Origin: Cryomorphaceae bacterium
GTDB lineage: Bacteria; Bacteroidota; Bacteroidia; Flavobacteriales_D; SKUL01
Length of the DNA stretch: 46,838 bases
Assembly (NCBI GenBank): GCA_007695365.1
Contig: REDV01000096.1
Coordinates: forward strand, 1-46,838
Direction of reading: 5' to 3'
The translations under genes were made by a program, and so were the position numbers. The notes beneath the pieces were generated by a model that was not told the DNA's origin, ran no database searches, and was given only the letters and a program-made list of their open reading frames with translations. Positions 35,505-44,190 of this stretch are shown piece after piece; position 1 is the stretch's first letter; each line of letters begins with the position of its first letter.

Positions 35505-36863
35505 TTAATATTTGGTGTAGTGAATAACCAGCCGCATAGGCCTGTCGGGATGTTGAGGTCCGTTAAGAATCACACGATTGGCAGAACTTCCGGCGCGGTC
35601 CGGCACCAGCTCAATGGCAGTGTTCTCGCGCGACCCAAATGCCACCTGTGTAGCCCAACGGGTAATATTAACGCGGTATTGGCTGTTGATTACATCCAAA
35701 AATCCTCCAAAGTGTGAGTCACCTTCAAAAATGTCGGGAAGCAGAAAAGCCGTGTTCTCCTCTACGTTTCGCCCCACAGCAAACAGTCGGTTGGGTGGCG
35801 CAAAGGCGTGGTCGGCCTGAAAAGGAATAATCAACTCCGCATTATTGATGGCAAGGGTATCATTGCGAATGCTACCCAGGTGTGGGAAAAAGACACGCGT
35901 TTTAAGTCCGGCAGCTGCCCGCACAAATGTTTTTTGCCCACCTGAACTATGATCACCGTCCAATTGCGCCTGAATTTCGGGCATGGCCGTACTAAAATCG
36001 TGCACACTGCGGGTGTAGTACACGGCATTGGTGTTGATCAACAGATCGTACTCGCGGGTTTCATACTGCCCCTGATCGATGCCGTCGCGGTTGTAGAGGC
36101 GGTAGTACAGGGTTACTTTTGAAATCGGACTCAACAGGTTAAAGTAATGTACACCACCATTGCCCGGAGAAATGAACTGATCTGCTACAGTAACATAGAG
36201 CCCCTTGAAAAAAGCCGGAAAACCCTGTGTGCTCAAGTCATTGGTGCCAACCGCATTAAAAATACGTGTACCAATTTCAGGGTCAATTTTGATGCGCAGT
36301 TGGGGTGGCAGCGTATCCTGACCAACCACTACATTCACTCCCGGGCCGGGTCGCTGAATTTTGCTTTCGGGTTGAACGAGGTCATTTTCCTTTACCTGGA
36401 GTACGCGGTTGCTGTAGTACAAGGTATCGGCAAACAACTGTTCATCCAGTTCATACACCTTGTATTCCTGCGGGAAATTATTACCCCACTGTTCATTGGA
36501 ATAAGACAGAGCAAGTACCACTGAATCAATCTGCACCGTTTCGGATGCTACGCCGGATGTGAAAACAGGTTGATTGGTAGCCAATCGCAGTTGCGTGTAG
36601 AACCCTGAAACAAGCCTCCCGAATTTCGGGTCGTGGTGATTGCCGAGCAACACTGCGTCAAGTCCGTCGGCGCGAATACTATCATCCGGAACCGTGTAGG
36701 TTTCTATGGTCAGGGTATCTACGCGGTGTATGCCCAACAGCAATTCCGGGGGCAGTACTCCTTTGCCAATTCCATCTTCCTTGTCGCATGCCACAACAGG
36801 GAGCAAAAATAAAGCGGCCAATAGCGGCCGCATTATTCGTTGCAGGTTTAATTTCACGGACAT
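35505..36863 (-). CDS. DUF4270 family lipoprotein
   Basis: This Bacteroidota-specific lipoprotein has a family of unknown biochemical role. A signal with lipobox is visible (LLAALFLLPVVACDKEDG). The family-typical early segment is HRVDTLTIETYTVPDDSIRADG, then LLGNHHDPKFGRLVSGFYTQL, and the C-terminus contains MRLVIHYTKY. The length of 452 residues is normal. It sits between the GT5-only gene (3 bases) and glmS (7 bases) on the same strand. This gene order is familiar from other Bacteroidota and implies a cell-envelope polysaccharide context. Confidence 0.88.
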   Translation of the reverse strand: MSVKLNLQRIMRPLLAALFLLPVVACDKEDGIGKGVLPPELLLGIHRVDTLTIETYTVPDDSIRADGLDAVLLGNHHDPKFGRLVSGFYTQLRLATNQPVFTSGVASETVQIDSVVLALSYSNEQWGNNFPQEYKVYELDEQLFADTLYYSNRVLQVKENDLVQPESKIQRPGPGVNVVVGQDTLPPQLRIKIDPEIGTRIFNAVGTNDLSTQGFPAFFKGLYVTVADQFISPGNGGVHYFNLLSPISKVTLYYRLYNRDGIDQGQYETREYDLLINTNAVYYTRSVHDFSTAMPEIQAQLDGDHSSGGQKTFVRAAAGLKTRVFFPHLGSIRNDTLAINNAELIIPFQADHAFAPPNRLFAVGRNVEENTAFLLPDIFEGDSHFGGFLDVINSQYRVNITRWATQVAFGSRENTAIELVPDRAGSSANRVILNGPQHPDRPMRLVIHYTKY

Positions 36864-36866
36864 TTG

Positions 36867-37694
36867 CTATTCAACCAATACTCCGCTCTCTTCGAGCACC
36901 CGGTCGTAGAACTCGGAGCACGCAGCCACCAAAGCATCGCTTTCGGTGTGTGCAAGCACGGGTTTGCTGAGAGAATTCACGTAATCTTCCAGTTCGCCCT
37001 GAAGGCTTGAAGTTCCTTTCACCACGCCATCGCTGTGATCAATAGCAAATCGGGTGAGGTTTTCGTGTGTAGGTTCGTTAAGCAGTGACAGGTCTTCGGG
37101 GGCAAATCCCTCCTGACGCAATTTATCCACCATTCCCTTCTCGAGTGTTCCTTCAAAGCCACTTCCATAGGCAGAGAAAACCACTTTCGAATCGCTGAAA
37201 TGCGGGTCTTCGTTGATGATTTTCTTGAGGTATGCAGGCATGATGGCAGTCATCCAGCCGTGGCAGTGGATGATATCGGGTGCCCAACCAAGTTTCTTCA
37301 CAGTTTCAATAACGCCGCGCACAAAAAAGATGGAGCGCTCGTCGTTGTCGTTGAAAAACTTTCCTTTAGAATCGCAGTGTACGGCCTTGCGCTGAAAGAA
37401 GTCTTCGTTGTCAATAAAGTACACCTGCATGCGTGCTGAGGGAATGGAGGCTACTTTCAAAATCAGCGGGTGGTCGTTGTCGTTGATGATCAGGTTCATA
37501 CCTGAAAGGCGGATAACTTCGTGCAGCTGGTGACGACGCTCATTGATGCAACCGTAGCGCGGCATAAAGACGCGGATTTCACGGCCTTTTTCCTGCATTC
37601 CCTGGGGAAGCATGCGCGATACTGTTGAGATTTCGTTGGCTTCCAGGTACGGAGTTATCTCCTGCGATACATAAAGAACTTTCGTTTTTGCCAT
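36867..37694 (-). CDS. Glycogen/starch-synthase N-terminal-domain (GT5) protein without GT1 domain
   Basis: This resembles only the first Rossmann domain of glycogen/starch synthase. It starts KTKVLYVSQEITPYLEANEISTVSR, which lacks the KxGGL ADP-glucose-binding motif of true GlgA (the place is ANEIS). It includes RVFMPRYGCINERR and IIHCHGWMTAIMPAYLKK. The 275 residues end without any C-terminal GT1 domain, so normal glucan synthesis is unlikely. Such short forms are widespread in Bacteroidota upstream of DUF4270/glmS and usually annotated as glycogen synthases. The function is unknown; a regulatory or scaffolding role in sugar-nucleotide metabolism is a guess. Confidence 0.8.
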   Translation of the reverse strand: MAKTKVLYVSQEITPYLEANEISTVSRMLPQGMQEKGREIRVFMPRYGCINERRHQLHEVIRLSGMNLIINDNDHPLILKVASIPSARMQVYFIDNEDFFQRKAVHCDSKGKFFNDNDERSIFFVRGVIETVKKLGWAPDIIHCHGWMTAIMPAYLKKIINEDPHFSDSKVVFSAYGSGFEGTLEKGMVDKLRQEGFAPEDLSLLNEPTHENLTRFAIDHSDGVVKGTSSLQGELEDYVNSLSKPVLAHTESDALVAACSEFYDRVLEESGVLVE

Positions 37695-37719
37695 AAGTGC
37701 TCGGGATTTAATAAGGCTA

Positions 37720-37750
37720 CAAAATTACGACATTTTCGGTGGATATTCAA
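37720..37750 (-). promoter_or_regulatory. Promoter of the GT5-DUF4270-glmS operon
   Basis: On the minus strand TTG (37750-37748) lies 20 bases before TAATTTTG (37727-37720), which is 25 bases before the ATG at 37694. It is next to the divergent panC promoter. Confidence 0.55.
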
Positions 37751-37760
37751 GGAATCACCT

Positions 37761-37768
37761 TAGCTTTG
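37761..37768 (+). promoter_or_regulatory. TAnnTTTG -7 box for panC
   Basis: TAGCTTTG lies 33 bases upstream of the GTG at 37802 and inside the longer reading frame from 37739, which argues for the later start. Confidence 0.5.
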
Positions 37769-37801
37769 TTCGCTTCATTTGCGAGAAAGCCTCCTGTTTA
37801 C

Positions 37802-38641
37802 GTGGATATTTTCAATCGGGTATCAGACATCCGCAGTGCACTTTTGCACGCCAAACAAGGCAACAAGACCGTTGCTCTGGTGCCTACGATGGGTGCCTTG
37901 CACGACGGTCACCGGTCGTTGATGCAGGCAGCCCTCACACGCGCAGACATTTTGGTAGCCAGTGTTTTTGTGAACCCCACGCAGTTCAACGAAGCCGACG
38001 ATTTTAACAACTACCCCCGAAACCTTGAGGCTGATATGACGGTGCTGGCCGACGCCGGTTGCGACATAGCCTTTACGCCTACGGTAGAAGAGATATATCC
38101 TGAACCCGACCAAACCACCTACGATTTTGGCGAACTAGAAACCCGCTACGAGGGGGCGTTCCGACCGGGGCACTTCAAAGGTGTGGCCATGGTGGTGCGG
38201 CGCCTGTTCAACATCATTGAGCCTGATCTTGCTTTTTTTGGCGAAAAGGATTTCCAACAGGTGATGGTCATTCGCCAACTGGTGCGGCAATTCAATATTC
38301 CGGTTGAGATTGTAACCGTACCCACCCTTCGCGAACCCGATGGATTGGCCATGAGTTCGCGAAATGTGCGACTCAGCGATGCAGAGAGAAACCGTGCCAA
38401 TGCCATTTATAAGGCTCTGCTTCGAGCCCAAGAACTGGCTCCTTCCGAATCGCCCGAACAAATCCGCCATCTGGCGATGGAGCTACTGGAACAAAACGGC
38501 ATGCAGCCTGAGTATTTTGACATCGCCCATCCCGAAACGCTCCGACCCATTCGCGATTTTAATGGTGCACCGCACGCTGTAGCCCTGGTTGCCGCGCGCC
38601 TCGGTAATGTGCGCCTAATTGATAACCTGCAACTGTTTTGA
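37802..38641 (+). CDS. panC: Pantothenate synthetase
   Basis: This enzyme condenses pantoate and beta-alanine with ATP to pantothenate (vitamin B5, CoA pathway). The GTG start at 37802 gives MDIFNRVSDIRSALLHAK, the normal start before VPTMGALHDGHRSLM (HIGH-like motif, residues 28-42). Further landmarks are FVNPTQFN, RYEGAFRPGHFKGVAMVV, FFGEKDFQQVMVIR and LREPDGLAMSSRNVRL (KMSKS-like). The length of 279 residues is normal. In-frame sequence from 37739 precedes the promoter box. The next gene overlaps by four bases (TTGA). panD, often next to panC in this phylum, is absent here. Confidence 0.95.
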   Translation: MDIFNRVSDIRSALLHAKQGNKTVALVPTMGALHDGHRSLMQAALTRADILVASVFVNPTQFNEADDFNNYPRNLEADMTVLADAGCDIAFTPTVEEIYPEPDQTTYDFGELETRYEGAFRPGHFKGVAMVVRRLFNIIEPDLAFFGEKDFQQVMVIRQLVRQFNIPVEIVTVPTLREPDGLAMSSRNVRLSDAERNRANAIYKALLRAQELAPSESPEQIRHLAMELLEQNGMQPEYFDIAHPETLRPIRDFNGAPHAVALVAARLGNVRLIDNLQLF

Positions 38642-39639
38642 GCAAAGCAACTTCATCGCACCGCTGGACCAACTGGATCAAATTTGCCGTACCCGCCGGA
38701 GTGGGAATTTTGTTGTGCGTGCTGATTTACCGGCAACTGGGCCCCGAAGAGAAAAAAGACCTCTTTAATGCGCTGCGCTACGCGCGCTATGAGTGGTTTG
38801 CGCTGGCTATTGCGTTGGGCGCGCTGAGCCACGCCAGCAGGGCGTATCGTTGGAAATACCTGCTGCAACCTTTGGGAAAAACACCTCAGTTTAAGCACAG
38901 TTTTTACGCAGTGATGGTGGGCTACCTGATGAACATGGTGCTGCCACGAGCGGGTGAGGCGAGCCGCGCACTTGCCTTGTCGCGCAGTGAGGGCATTGCC
39001 TTTGAGCGCACCTTCGGAACCATCTTTGCCGAGCGAGTAATAGATATGTTTGTGCTGCTGGGCATTACCGCATTAACCTTTTACCTTCAATTTGAACTGC
39101 TCGGCGAGCACCTGGACACCTTGCAGGGCGGCCTCAAAGCCAAACTCGGTTTGCTGTTTTGGGTGGGAGCCGCGTTCGGAATCTTCATGGTATGGTTGCT
39201 TTTTCGCTTCGGAAGGAGATCGCGGTTCGCTATTGTGCGCAAGCTCTACCTGCTGGCACTGGGATTTTATGCCGGACTCAAAACCATTTTCACCATGCGC
39301 AACAAAGGGTGGTTTATTTTTCACACCTTGCTAATATGGAGCCTGTACATCGCCATGTATTGGGTGTGCTTTTTCACGCTACCCGAAACATCCAACGTGT
39401 CGGTAAACGGCGTTTTTGCCGGATTTGTGCTCGGTAGTTTTGCCATAGTTCTCTTTCCCGGCGGTATTGGCGCCTACCCGGTGGCCGTGCAAAAGGCATT
39501 GATGCTCTACGGCGTTGCAGGGGCCTTTGGCTTTGCCCTTGGGTGGATTATGTGGTTTTCGCAGTCGCTGATGATTGTATCTTTGGGGCTGGTATCGCTC
39601 TACCTCACACCCAAAACACGCACAGCCAAAAGCAGATAG
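38638..39639 (+). CDS. Flippase-like / lysylphosphatidylglycerol-synthase-type membrane protein (UPF0104)
   Basis: This integral membrane protein of the UPF0104 family has about eight helices (for example VPAGVGILLCVLIY, VIDMFVLLGITALTFYLQF, LLIWSLYIAMYWVCF and the C-terminal LMIVSLGLVSLYL). Typical motifs are SHASRAYRWKYLLQPLG, YAVMVGYLMNMVLPRAGEASRA and AERVIDMF. It has the membrane domain only and no lysyltransferase domain, so lipid or polyprenol transport is more likely than amino-acylation. Translation probably starts at TTG overlapping the panC stop. This gene follows panC(D) in many Bacteroidota. Confidence 0.85.
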   Translation: MSKATSSHRWTNWIKFAVPAGVGILLCVLIYRQLGPEEKKDLFNALRYARYEWFALAIALGALSHASRAYRWKYLLQPLGKTPQFKHSFYAVMVGYLMNMVLPRAGEASRALALSRSEGIAFERTFGTIFAERVIDMFVLLGITALTFYLQFELLGEHLDTLQGGLKAKLGLLFWVGAAFGIFMVWLLFRFGRRSRFAIVRKLYLLALGFYAGLKTIFTMRNKGWFIFHTLLIWSLYIAMYWVCFFTLPETSNVSVNGVFAGFVLGSFAIVLFPGGIGAYPVAVQKALMLYGVAGAFGFALGWIMWFSQSLMIVSLGLVSLYLTPKTRTAKSR

Positions 39640-39640
39640 C

Positions 39641-40156
39641 ATGCACAGGTCTATCGCAAAAAAAATACTCGATTTCGATTCGCTGCTTGAGCGCGTTGAC
39701 CAATGGCGCACCCTTCACAAGCGTGTGGTGTTCACCAATGGTGTGTTTGATTTGCTTCACCCGGGTCACGCAGATTACCTTGCCCGTGCAGCTGAATGCG
39801 GCGACAAACTGGTGGTGGGCATCAACTCCGATGCCTCAGTGCAACGCCTTCAGAAAGGTCCTGAACGCCCCATCGTGCCCTGCGCGGCCCGCATGGCATT
39901 GGTGGCGGCGCTGGCCTCGGTTGATGCAGTGTGTGCTTTTGATGAAGACACCCCCATCCGCCTTATCGAGGCTTTGCGACCCGATATATTGGTAAAGGGC
40001 GGCGATTACGACCCGCATTGCACCGACCCATCATCGCCCCGCTTCCTGGTTGGCTCAGACGTGGTGCGAAACAACGGTGGCGACGTACTGACCATACCTT
40101 TATTGGACGGCTACTCCAGCACCGGTATCATCCGGAAAATCAAACAGCATGGCTAA
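39641..40156 (+). CDS. RfaE2/HldE-C-type nucleotidyltransferase (heptose-1-phosphate adenylyltransferase)
   Basis: This is a cytidylyltransferase-fold protein of the RfaE domain II type, which attaches AMP to D-glycero-beta-D-manno-heptose 1-phosphate for LPS inner core. Motifs are VVFTNGVFDLLHPGHADYL (HxGH), VVGINSDASVQRLQKG, RPIVPCAARMALVAAL and ILVKGGDY, ending DGYSSTGIIRKIKQ. The 171 residues are the adenylyltransferase alone, without the fused kinase. The ATG at 39641 follows the previous stop by one base; the upstream frame from 39575 overlaps that gene and is rejected. Its last eight bases overlap radA. Confidence 0.88.
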   Translation: MHRSIAKKILDFDSLLERVDQWRTLHKRVVFTNGVFDLLHPGHADYLARAAECGDKLVVGINSDASVQRLQKGPERPIVPCAARMALVAALASVDAVCAFDEDTPIRLIEALRPDILVKGGDYDPHCTDPSSPRFLVGSDVVRNNGGDVLTIPLLDGYSSTGIIRKIKQHG

Positions 40157-41498
40157 GGTAAAAACAGCGTTTTTTTGTAGCTCGTGCGGATATGAGTCGC
40201 CTAAATGGTTGGGAAAATGTCCGGGTTGCGGATCGTGGAATACGATGGTTGAGGAACTGCTCCAACCCAAAAGTGCCCCGTTGGCCGGTATTGCAAAGGC
40301 GGCCCGAAAACCCGTTCAATTGGGTCGGGATACTGTGCAGGATGTGCCGCGCATTCAGTTGCCCGGCGTGGAGTTGAACCGCGTGCTGGGCGGTGGCCTG
40401 ATGCCGGGAGCGGTTACGCTGATCGGCGGCGAGCCCGGAATCGGAAAATCAACCCTGATGCTCCAGGTGGCGCTCGACTCCCAGCGCAAGGTGTTGTATG
40501 TGTCGGGTGAGGAGAGCGAAATGCAGATTCAACAGCGCGCCAAACGCATTGGCATTCAAAACGAGCAGTGTTACATACTGGCCGAAACGCTGACCCAAAA
40601 CATTCTGGAAGTCATTGAAGAAATGCAACCGGAGGTGGTGATTATTGACTCGGTACAGACGCTGCATTCACGGCTGATAGAGTCGTCGGCAGGCAGCGTG
40701 TCGCAAATACGCCAGTGTACCGCCGAGCTGATTGCCATTGCCAAGGAACTGGATTTACCGCTCTTTTTGGTGGGGCACATCACCAAAGACGGCAACATTG
40801 CCGGGCCGAAAGTGCTGGAGCACATGGTAGATACCGTGTTGCAGTTTGAGGGCGACCGTCATTTTGTGTACCGCATGTTGCGCTCGGTAAAGAACCGCTT
40901 TGGCTCCACGCACGAGCTGGGCATTTTTGAAATGACGCCCGGCGGTTTGCGCGAGGTGCACAATCCCTCAGAGATACTCATTGGCCAGCACGATGATGGA
41001 TTGAGTGGTACTACCGTGGCGGCCACGGTTGAAGGAGCGCGCCCCCTGCTGATAGAGGTACAGGCCCTGGTAAGCACGGCTGCCTTTGGAACGCCGCAGC
41101 GCTCAGCCACCGGTTTTGACACACGACGCCTCAACATGTTGCTGGCCGTGCTCGAAAAGCGCTGTGGGTTTAAACTTGCCATGAAAGATGTGTTTGTAAA
41201 CATTGCCGGCGGCCTTCGGGTGGAGGACCCTGCGCTCGACCTTGCCATTGTGGCCGCGGTACTGTCTTCCAACAGCAATATCGAGGTGCCGCGTAAAATT
41301 TGCTTGGCGGCCGAAGTAGGGCTCACCGGCGAGGTACGCACCGTAAGTCGGCTGGATCAGCGTATTGCCGAAGCGGGCAAACTGGGCTTTGAGCAGATTA
41401 TCGTATCGCGCCACCACAAGGCTACGCTCGCCAAAACCGATATTCAGGTGGTAGAAGTAGGCCGGGTGGATGAGGTTTTTAGGTTGTTGTTTGGTTAA
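40149..41498 (+). CDS. radA: DNA repair protein RadA
   Basis: This RecA-like ATPase processes recombination intermediates by helping branch migration. The N-terminal zinc finger has Cys10, Cys13, Cys24 and Cys27 (CSSCGYES..KCPGCGSW). Walker A is GGEPGIGKS (residues 93-101), Walker B lies in VVIIDSVQT, the RadA-specific motif is KNRFGSTHELGIFEM, and the C-terminal Lon-like domain follows. The length of 449 residues is normal. It ends the plus-strand run that starts with panC, and the next gene is convergent. Confidence 0.96.
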   Translation: MAKVKTAFFCSSCGYESPKWLGKCPGCGSWNTMVEELLQPKSAPLAGIAKAARKPVQLGRDTVQDVPRIQLPGVELNRVLGGGLMPGAVTLIGGEPGIGKSTLMLQVALDSQRKVLYVSGEESEMQIQQRAKRIGIQNEQCYILAETLTQNILEVIEEMQPEVVIIDSVQTLHSRLIESSAGSVSQIRQCTAELIAIAKELDLPLFLVGHITKDGNIAGPKVLEHMVDTVLQFEGDRHFVYRMLRSVKNRFGSTHELGIFEMTPGGLREVHNPSEILIGQHDDGLSGTTVAATVEGARPLLIEVQALVSTAAFGTPQRSATGFDTRRLNMLLAVLEKRCGFKLAMKDVFVNIAGGLRVEDPALDLAIVAAVLSSNSNIEVPRKICLAAEVGLTGEVRTVSRLDQRIAEAGKLGFEQIIVSRHHKATLAKTDIQVVEVGRVDEVFRLLFG

Positions 41499-41581
41499 TT
41501 TTTGACTGTTTTAGGCTGTATTGATTAACTCGGTTAAGATAGCAGTAAGCGCTGCCTCCTATATTCAGCCAGTTTTTACCC

Positions 41582-42889
41582 CTACTCCTGCACCACCACC
41601 TTTTTTACCACGGGCGTGTGGCCGGGGGTGTTAAGGTGCAGCAGGTACATGCCGGCAGGGCCAAAGCGGCGGGCATCCAATATGTGGGATTCATGTGCGT
41701 TTTGCAACACCTCGCTGTACACCTGTTGCCCGGCCAGGTTATAGACCTTCAGCTCACTGCCGGGCAGTAGGGCGCTGCCGCTGAGGGTGAGGTGCGCGGC
41801 GGTCGGGTTGGGGTGGATTTTAAAGTTACTTAAGTTAGAATGTTTCGCTGTGCTCACATTAACCTCCGAAGCATTGGTCATTTTGATAATTCTACCATTA
41901 TTAGTAGGCATATAACATGTATCGGAATCTACACATGAAATGGAAAGAGCAAGCCCTCCTATGCCATCATTAAGAGAGTATTCGAAGGTATCCCAATTTT
42001 CACCCCCGTCAACCGTCCACCACATGTTATGAACGTCTATAGTTGTGTTCGCTAGCCCTAAAGCAAAACCCACCATTCTGCTAGGAAAGCATAGTCCTCG
42101 TACGAAAGTGCAACTATAGTATTGGCTGTCCCAGCTAACTCCAGCATCGCTCGTACTTAAAAAGTAAAAATTACTCCCACAGTTTGCTTCGAATTCGCGG
42201 ATTACCGCGATACCAGTATCCCTATCAAAGAAATACATATCCCGTGGGTCACCTATACCCTCCAGAAAACCAACCTCCTCCCAATATTGCCCCATATTAT
42301 TTGACCTATACAAAGGAGCCTCATTTCCATACCCTAATGAATATACGGTTGAGTCATTAACCACCTGTATTCGCGCTCGACCGTACACAGAACCTTCGTC
42401 TTCTACATTCATCCAAGTTTCGCCACCATTATAGGTGTAGAGGTAAGCAAAGCCAGGCCCATTCGCTGTACCTACAAAACCTGTATCTTGGTTGGCAAAG
42501 GCTACGGTTCTGAGTTGGAAAGCAGGAGAAATAACGTTTGTGTTCTGATAAATCCAATTTTCTCCAGCGTCTGAGGTTTTCATTATTGTCGCTCCCTCAC
42601 CAACAGCATATCCCAAGCTATCGTTTACAAAGGTAATTTGGAAGAGGTTGTGAAGAACTTCCGTTTTAGACCAGCTTTCACCGTAATCGGTTGATTTAAT
42701 AATTGACCCGGTGCCCCAACCATAGCCTCCAACTGCAACTATAGTGCTGTCATTCTGTATGTAAGCGTGTCTTAGAGGGTGTGAAACGTTGGTAAGGTCG
42801 CTTCCAATTACCTGAAAAACCTGCCCATGACCATCTATTTGTAAATAGATCAGGACGGATAACATCAATGTACGCCAAAACACCTTCAT
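41582..42889 (-). CDS. Secreted BNR/YCF48-repeat protein with T9SS sorting domain (paralogue 1)
   Basis: This exported repeat protein has a signal peptide (LMLSVLIYLQIDGHGQ). The body has several beta-propeller-like repeats of the sialidase/YCF48 kind (IIKSTDYGESWSKTEVL, IMKTSDAGENWIYQN, YNGGETW, MWWTVDGGENWDTFEY). It ends in a type A T9SS domain: FKIHPNPTAAHLTL, LKVYNLAGQQVYSEVL and GMYLLHLNT. The body aligns almost throughout with the neighbour at 42893, showing a tandem duplication, but the sorting domain does not match that neighbour's. It has no relation to photosystem assembly despite the YCF48 name. The ligand is unknown. Confidence 0.85.
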   Translation of the reverse strand: MKVFWRTLMLSVLIYLQIDGHGQVFQVIGSDLTNVSHPLRHAYIQNDSTIVAVGGYGWGTGSIIKSTDYGESWSKTEVLHNLFQITFVNDSLGYAVGEGATIMKTSDAGENWIYQNTNVISPAFQLRTVAFANQDTGFVGTANGPGFAYLYTYNGGETWMNVEDEGSVYGRARIQVVNDSTVYSLGYGNEAPLYRSNNMGQYWEEVGFLEGIGDPRDMYFFDRDTGIAVIREFEANCGSNFYFLSTSDAGVSWDSQYYSCTFVRGLCFPSRMVGFALGLANTTIDVHNMWWTVDGGENWDTFEYSLNDGIGGLALSISCVDSDTCYMPTNNGRIIKMTNASEVNVSTAKHSNLSNFKIHPNPTAAHLTLSGSALLPGSELKVYNLAGQQVYSEVLQNAHESHILDARRFGPAGMYLLHLNTPGHTPVVKKVVVQE

Positions 42890-42892
42890 GAA

Positions 42893-44188
42893 TTAGAGCT
42901 TTATGAATTTGGCAAAGTACCTGTTTTCTTCATGTTGTAAAGACAATATGTACGTGCCCGAAGGTAAACCCGAGGTGTCAATATGGTTTTGACTGCTGTG
43001 TCCCAACTGCTTTTGAAAAACCAGCCGACCGTCAATGGAGTATATATTCAACTGGCCTGTATCTGTATTCAGCAAGTCAAGGTCAATCATAAACTGGCCG
43101 TTGTTTGGGTTGGGATAGACTTTGAGCTGGGCTGACTCTCGCGGCTGCCGCGGCGCGCTTAATGCGCCCTCAGTGGCGTTGGTCATTTTGACAATGTTGC
43201 CACAATTGGTGGGCATGTAGCATGTATCAGCATCCACGCATGCTATGGCCATAGCTATACAGCCCGAGCTTGCATTTTCTCCAACGGGATATTCAAACTC
43301 ATGCCAGCTCTCGCCCCCATCAAATGTGCGCCACATGAACCTGGTACCACTTGCAGAAATGGCACCAGTGGCATACCCTACATTTCTAGAAGGAAAAGAG
43401 AGATTACTGAAGTAGGAACAAGGGAAATATTGACTTGTCCAGGTAATTCCTGCATCCACCGTTTTAGCCAAATAGTGATTGTTCCCGCAGTTCATGTCGA
43501 ATTGGCGCATTAACACCAGGCCTGTGTCCCTGTCGAAAAAATGCAAATCCCATGCGCCTCCTGAGTCCTCTGGCATTAGAATTGCACCCCAACTTTGCCC
43601 TAAGTTGTCTGATCTGTATATCTGTGGCCCAAAACCTGCAGAATATACCGTAGAATCGTCCACTACTTGAATTTTGCCACGACCATAAACAGCACCTGCT
43701 TCAGCATTCTGCCAGGTCTCTCCACCATCATAAGTGTACAGAAAAGCAAATCCGGGCCCGTTGGCGGGCCCTACAAACCCTACGTTCTCATCGGCAAAGG
43801 CCACGGCTCTGTTTTGGAAAGCAGGCGAAATGATGCTGGTGTTCTGGTAAACCCAACTCTCACCGCCATCAACGGTTTTCATCACCGTCGCTCCTTCACC
43901 AACGGCATACCCCACGCTGTCATTTACAAATGTGGATTGAAACAAGTTATGGAGTACGTCGGTTTTGACCCAGCTTTGGCCGTAATCAGTAGATTTAATA
44001 ATACTTCCGGAACCCCATCCATGCCCTCCTAAAGCTATTATGGTACTGTCATTCAATACAACAGCATGTCGTAATCCGTGCGTGACTGTTGTTACTTCTT
44101 TATAAATTATCTCAAAATCTTGACAGTAACCGATCACAGGTATATATCCAGCCAAGCACAGAACAAGAATTCTTTTAATAAGCCACAT
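42893..44188 (-). CDS. Secreted BNR/YCF48-repeat protein with T9SS sorting domain (paralogue 2)
   Basis: This is a tandem paralogue of the gene at 41582: TDVLHNLFQSTFVNDSVGYA, GEGATVMKTVDGGESW, FVGPANGPGFAFLYTYDGG and CVDADTCYMPTNCGNIVKMT are near-identical between the two. The signal peptide is VLCLAGYIPVIGYCQ. The T9SS domain is LKVYPNPNNGQFMIDLDLL, LNIYSIDGRLVFQKQLG and LPSGTYILSL, ending FAKFIKL. It is almost the same as that of the next gene (44191), both in protein and in DNA. The gaps to both neighbours are only 2-3 bases, so the three are one operon. Confidence 0.85.
   Translation of the reverse strand: MWLIKRILVLCLAGYIPVIGYCQDFEIIYKEVTTVTHGLRHAVVLNDSTIIALGGHGWGSGSIIKSTDYGQSWVKTDVLHNLFQSTFVNDSVGYAVGEGATVMKTVDGGESWVYQNTSIISPAFQNRAVAFADENVGFVGPANGPGFAFLYTYDGGETWQNAEAGAVYGRGKIQVVDDSTVYSAGFGPQIYRSDNLGQSWGAILMPEDSGGAWDLHFFDRDTGLVLMRQFDMNCGNNHYLAKTVDAGITWTSQYFPCSYFSNLSFPSRNVGYATGAISASGTRFMWRTFDGGESWHEFEYPVGENASSGCIAMAIACVDADTCYMPTNCGNIVKMTNATEGALSAPRQPRESAQLKVYPNPNNGQFMIDLDLLNTDTGQLNIYSIDGRLVFQKQLGHSSQNHIDTSGLPSGTYILSLQHEENRYFAKFIKL
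42895..43135 (-). repeat. 241-bp sorting-domain module, copy 1
   Basis: It matches 44193-44433 at a constant offset of 1298 bases with about eight differences by my count. It covers the last ~80 codons (T9SS domain) of the gene at 42893. Confidence 0.85.
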
Positions 44189-44190
44189 GT

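Noticed and set aside
37739-37801. Upstream extension of panC
   Set aside because: It lies at or before the likely promoter box (37761-37768). The PanC N-terminus is complete from the GTG at 37802.
41582-44188. YCF48 repeats taken as photosystem II assembly factors
   Set aside because: They share only the generic beta-propeller repeat. Signal peptides and T9SS domains mark them as secreted cargo of a non-phototroph-type locus.
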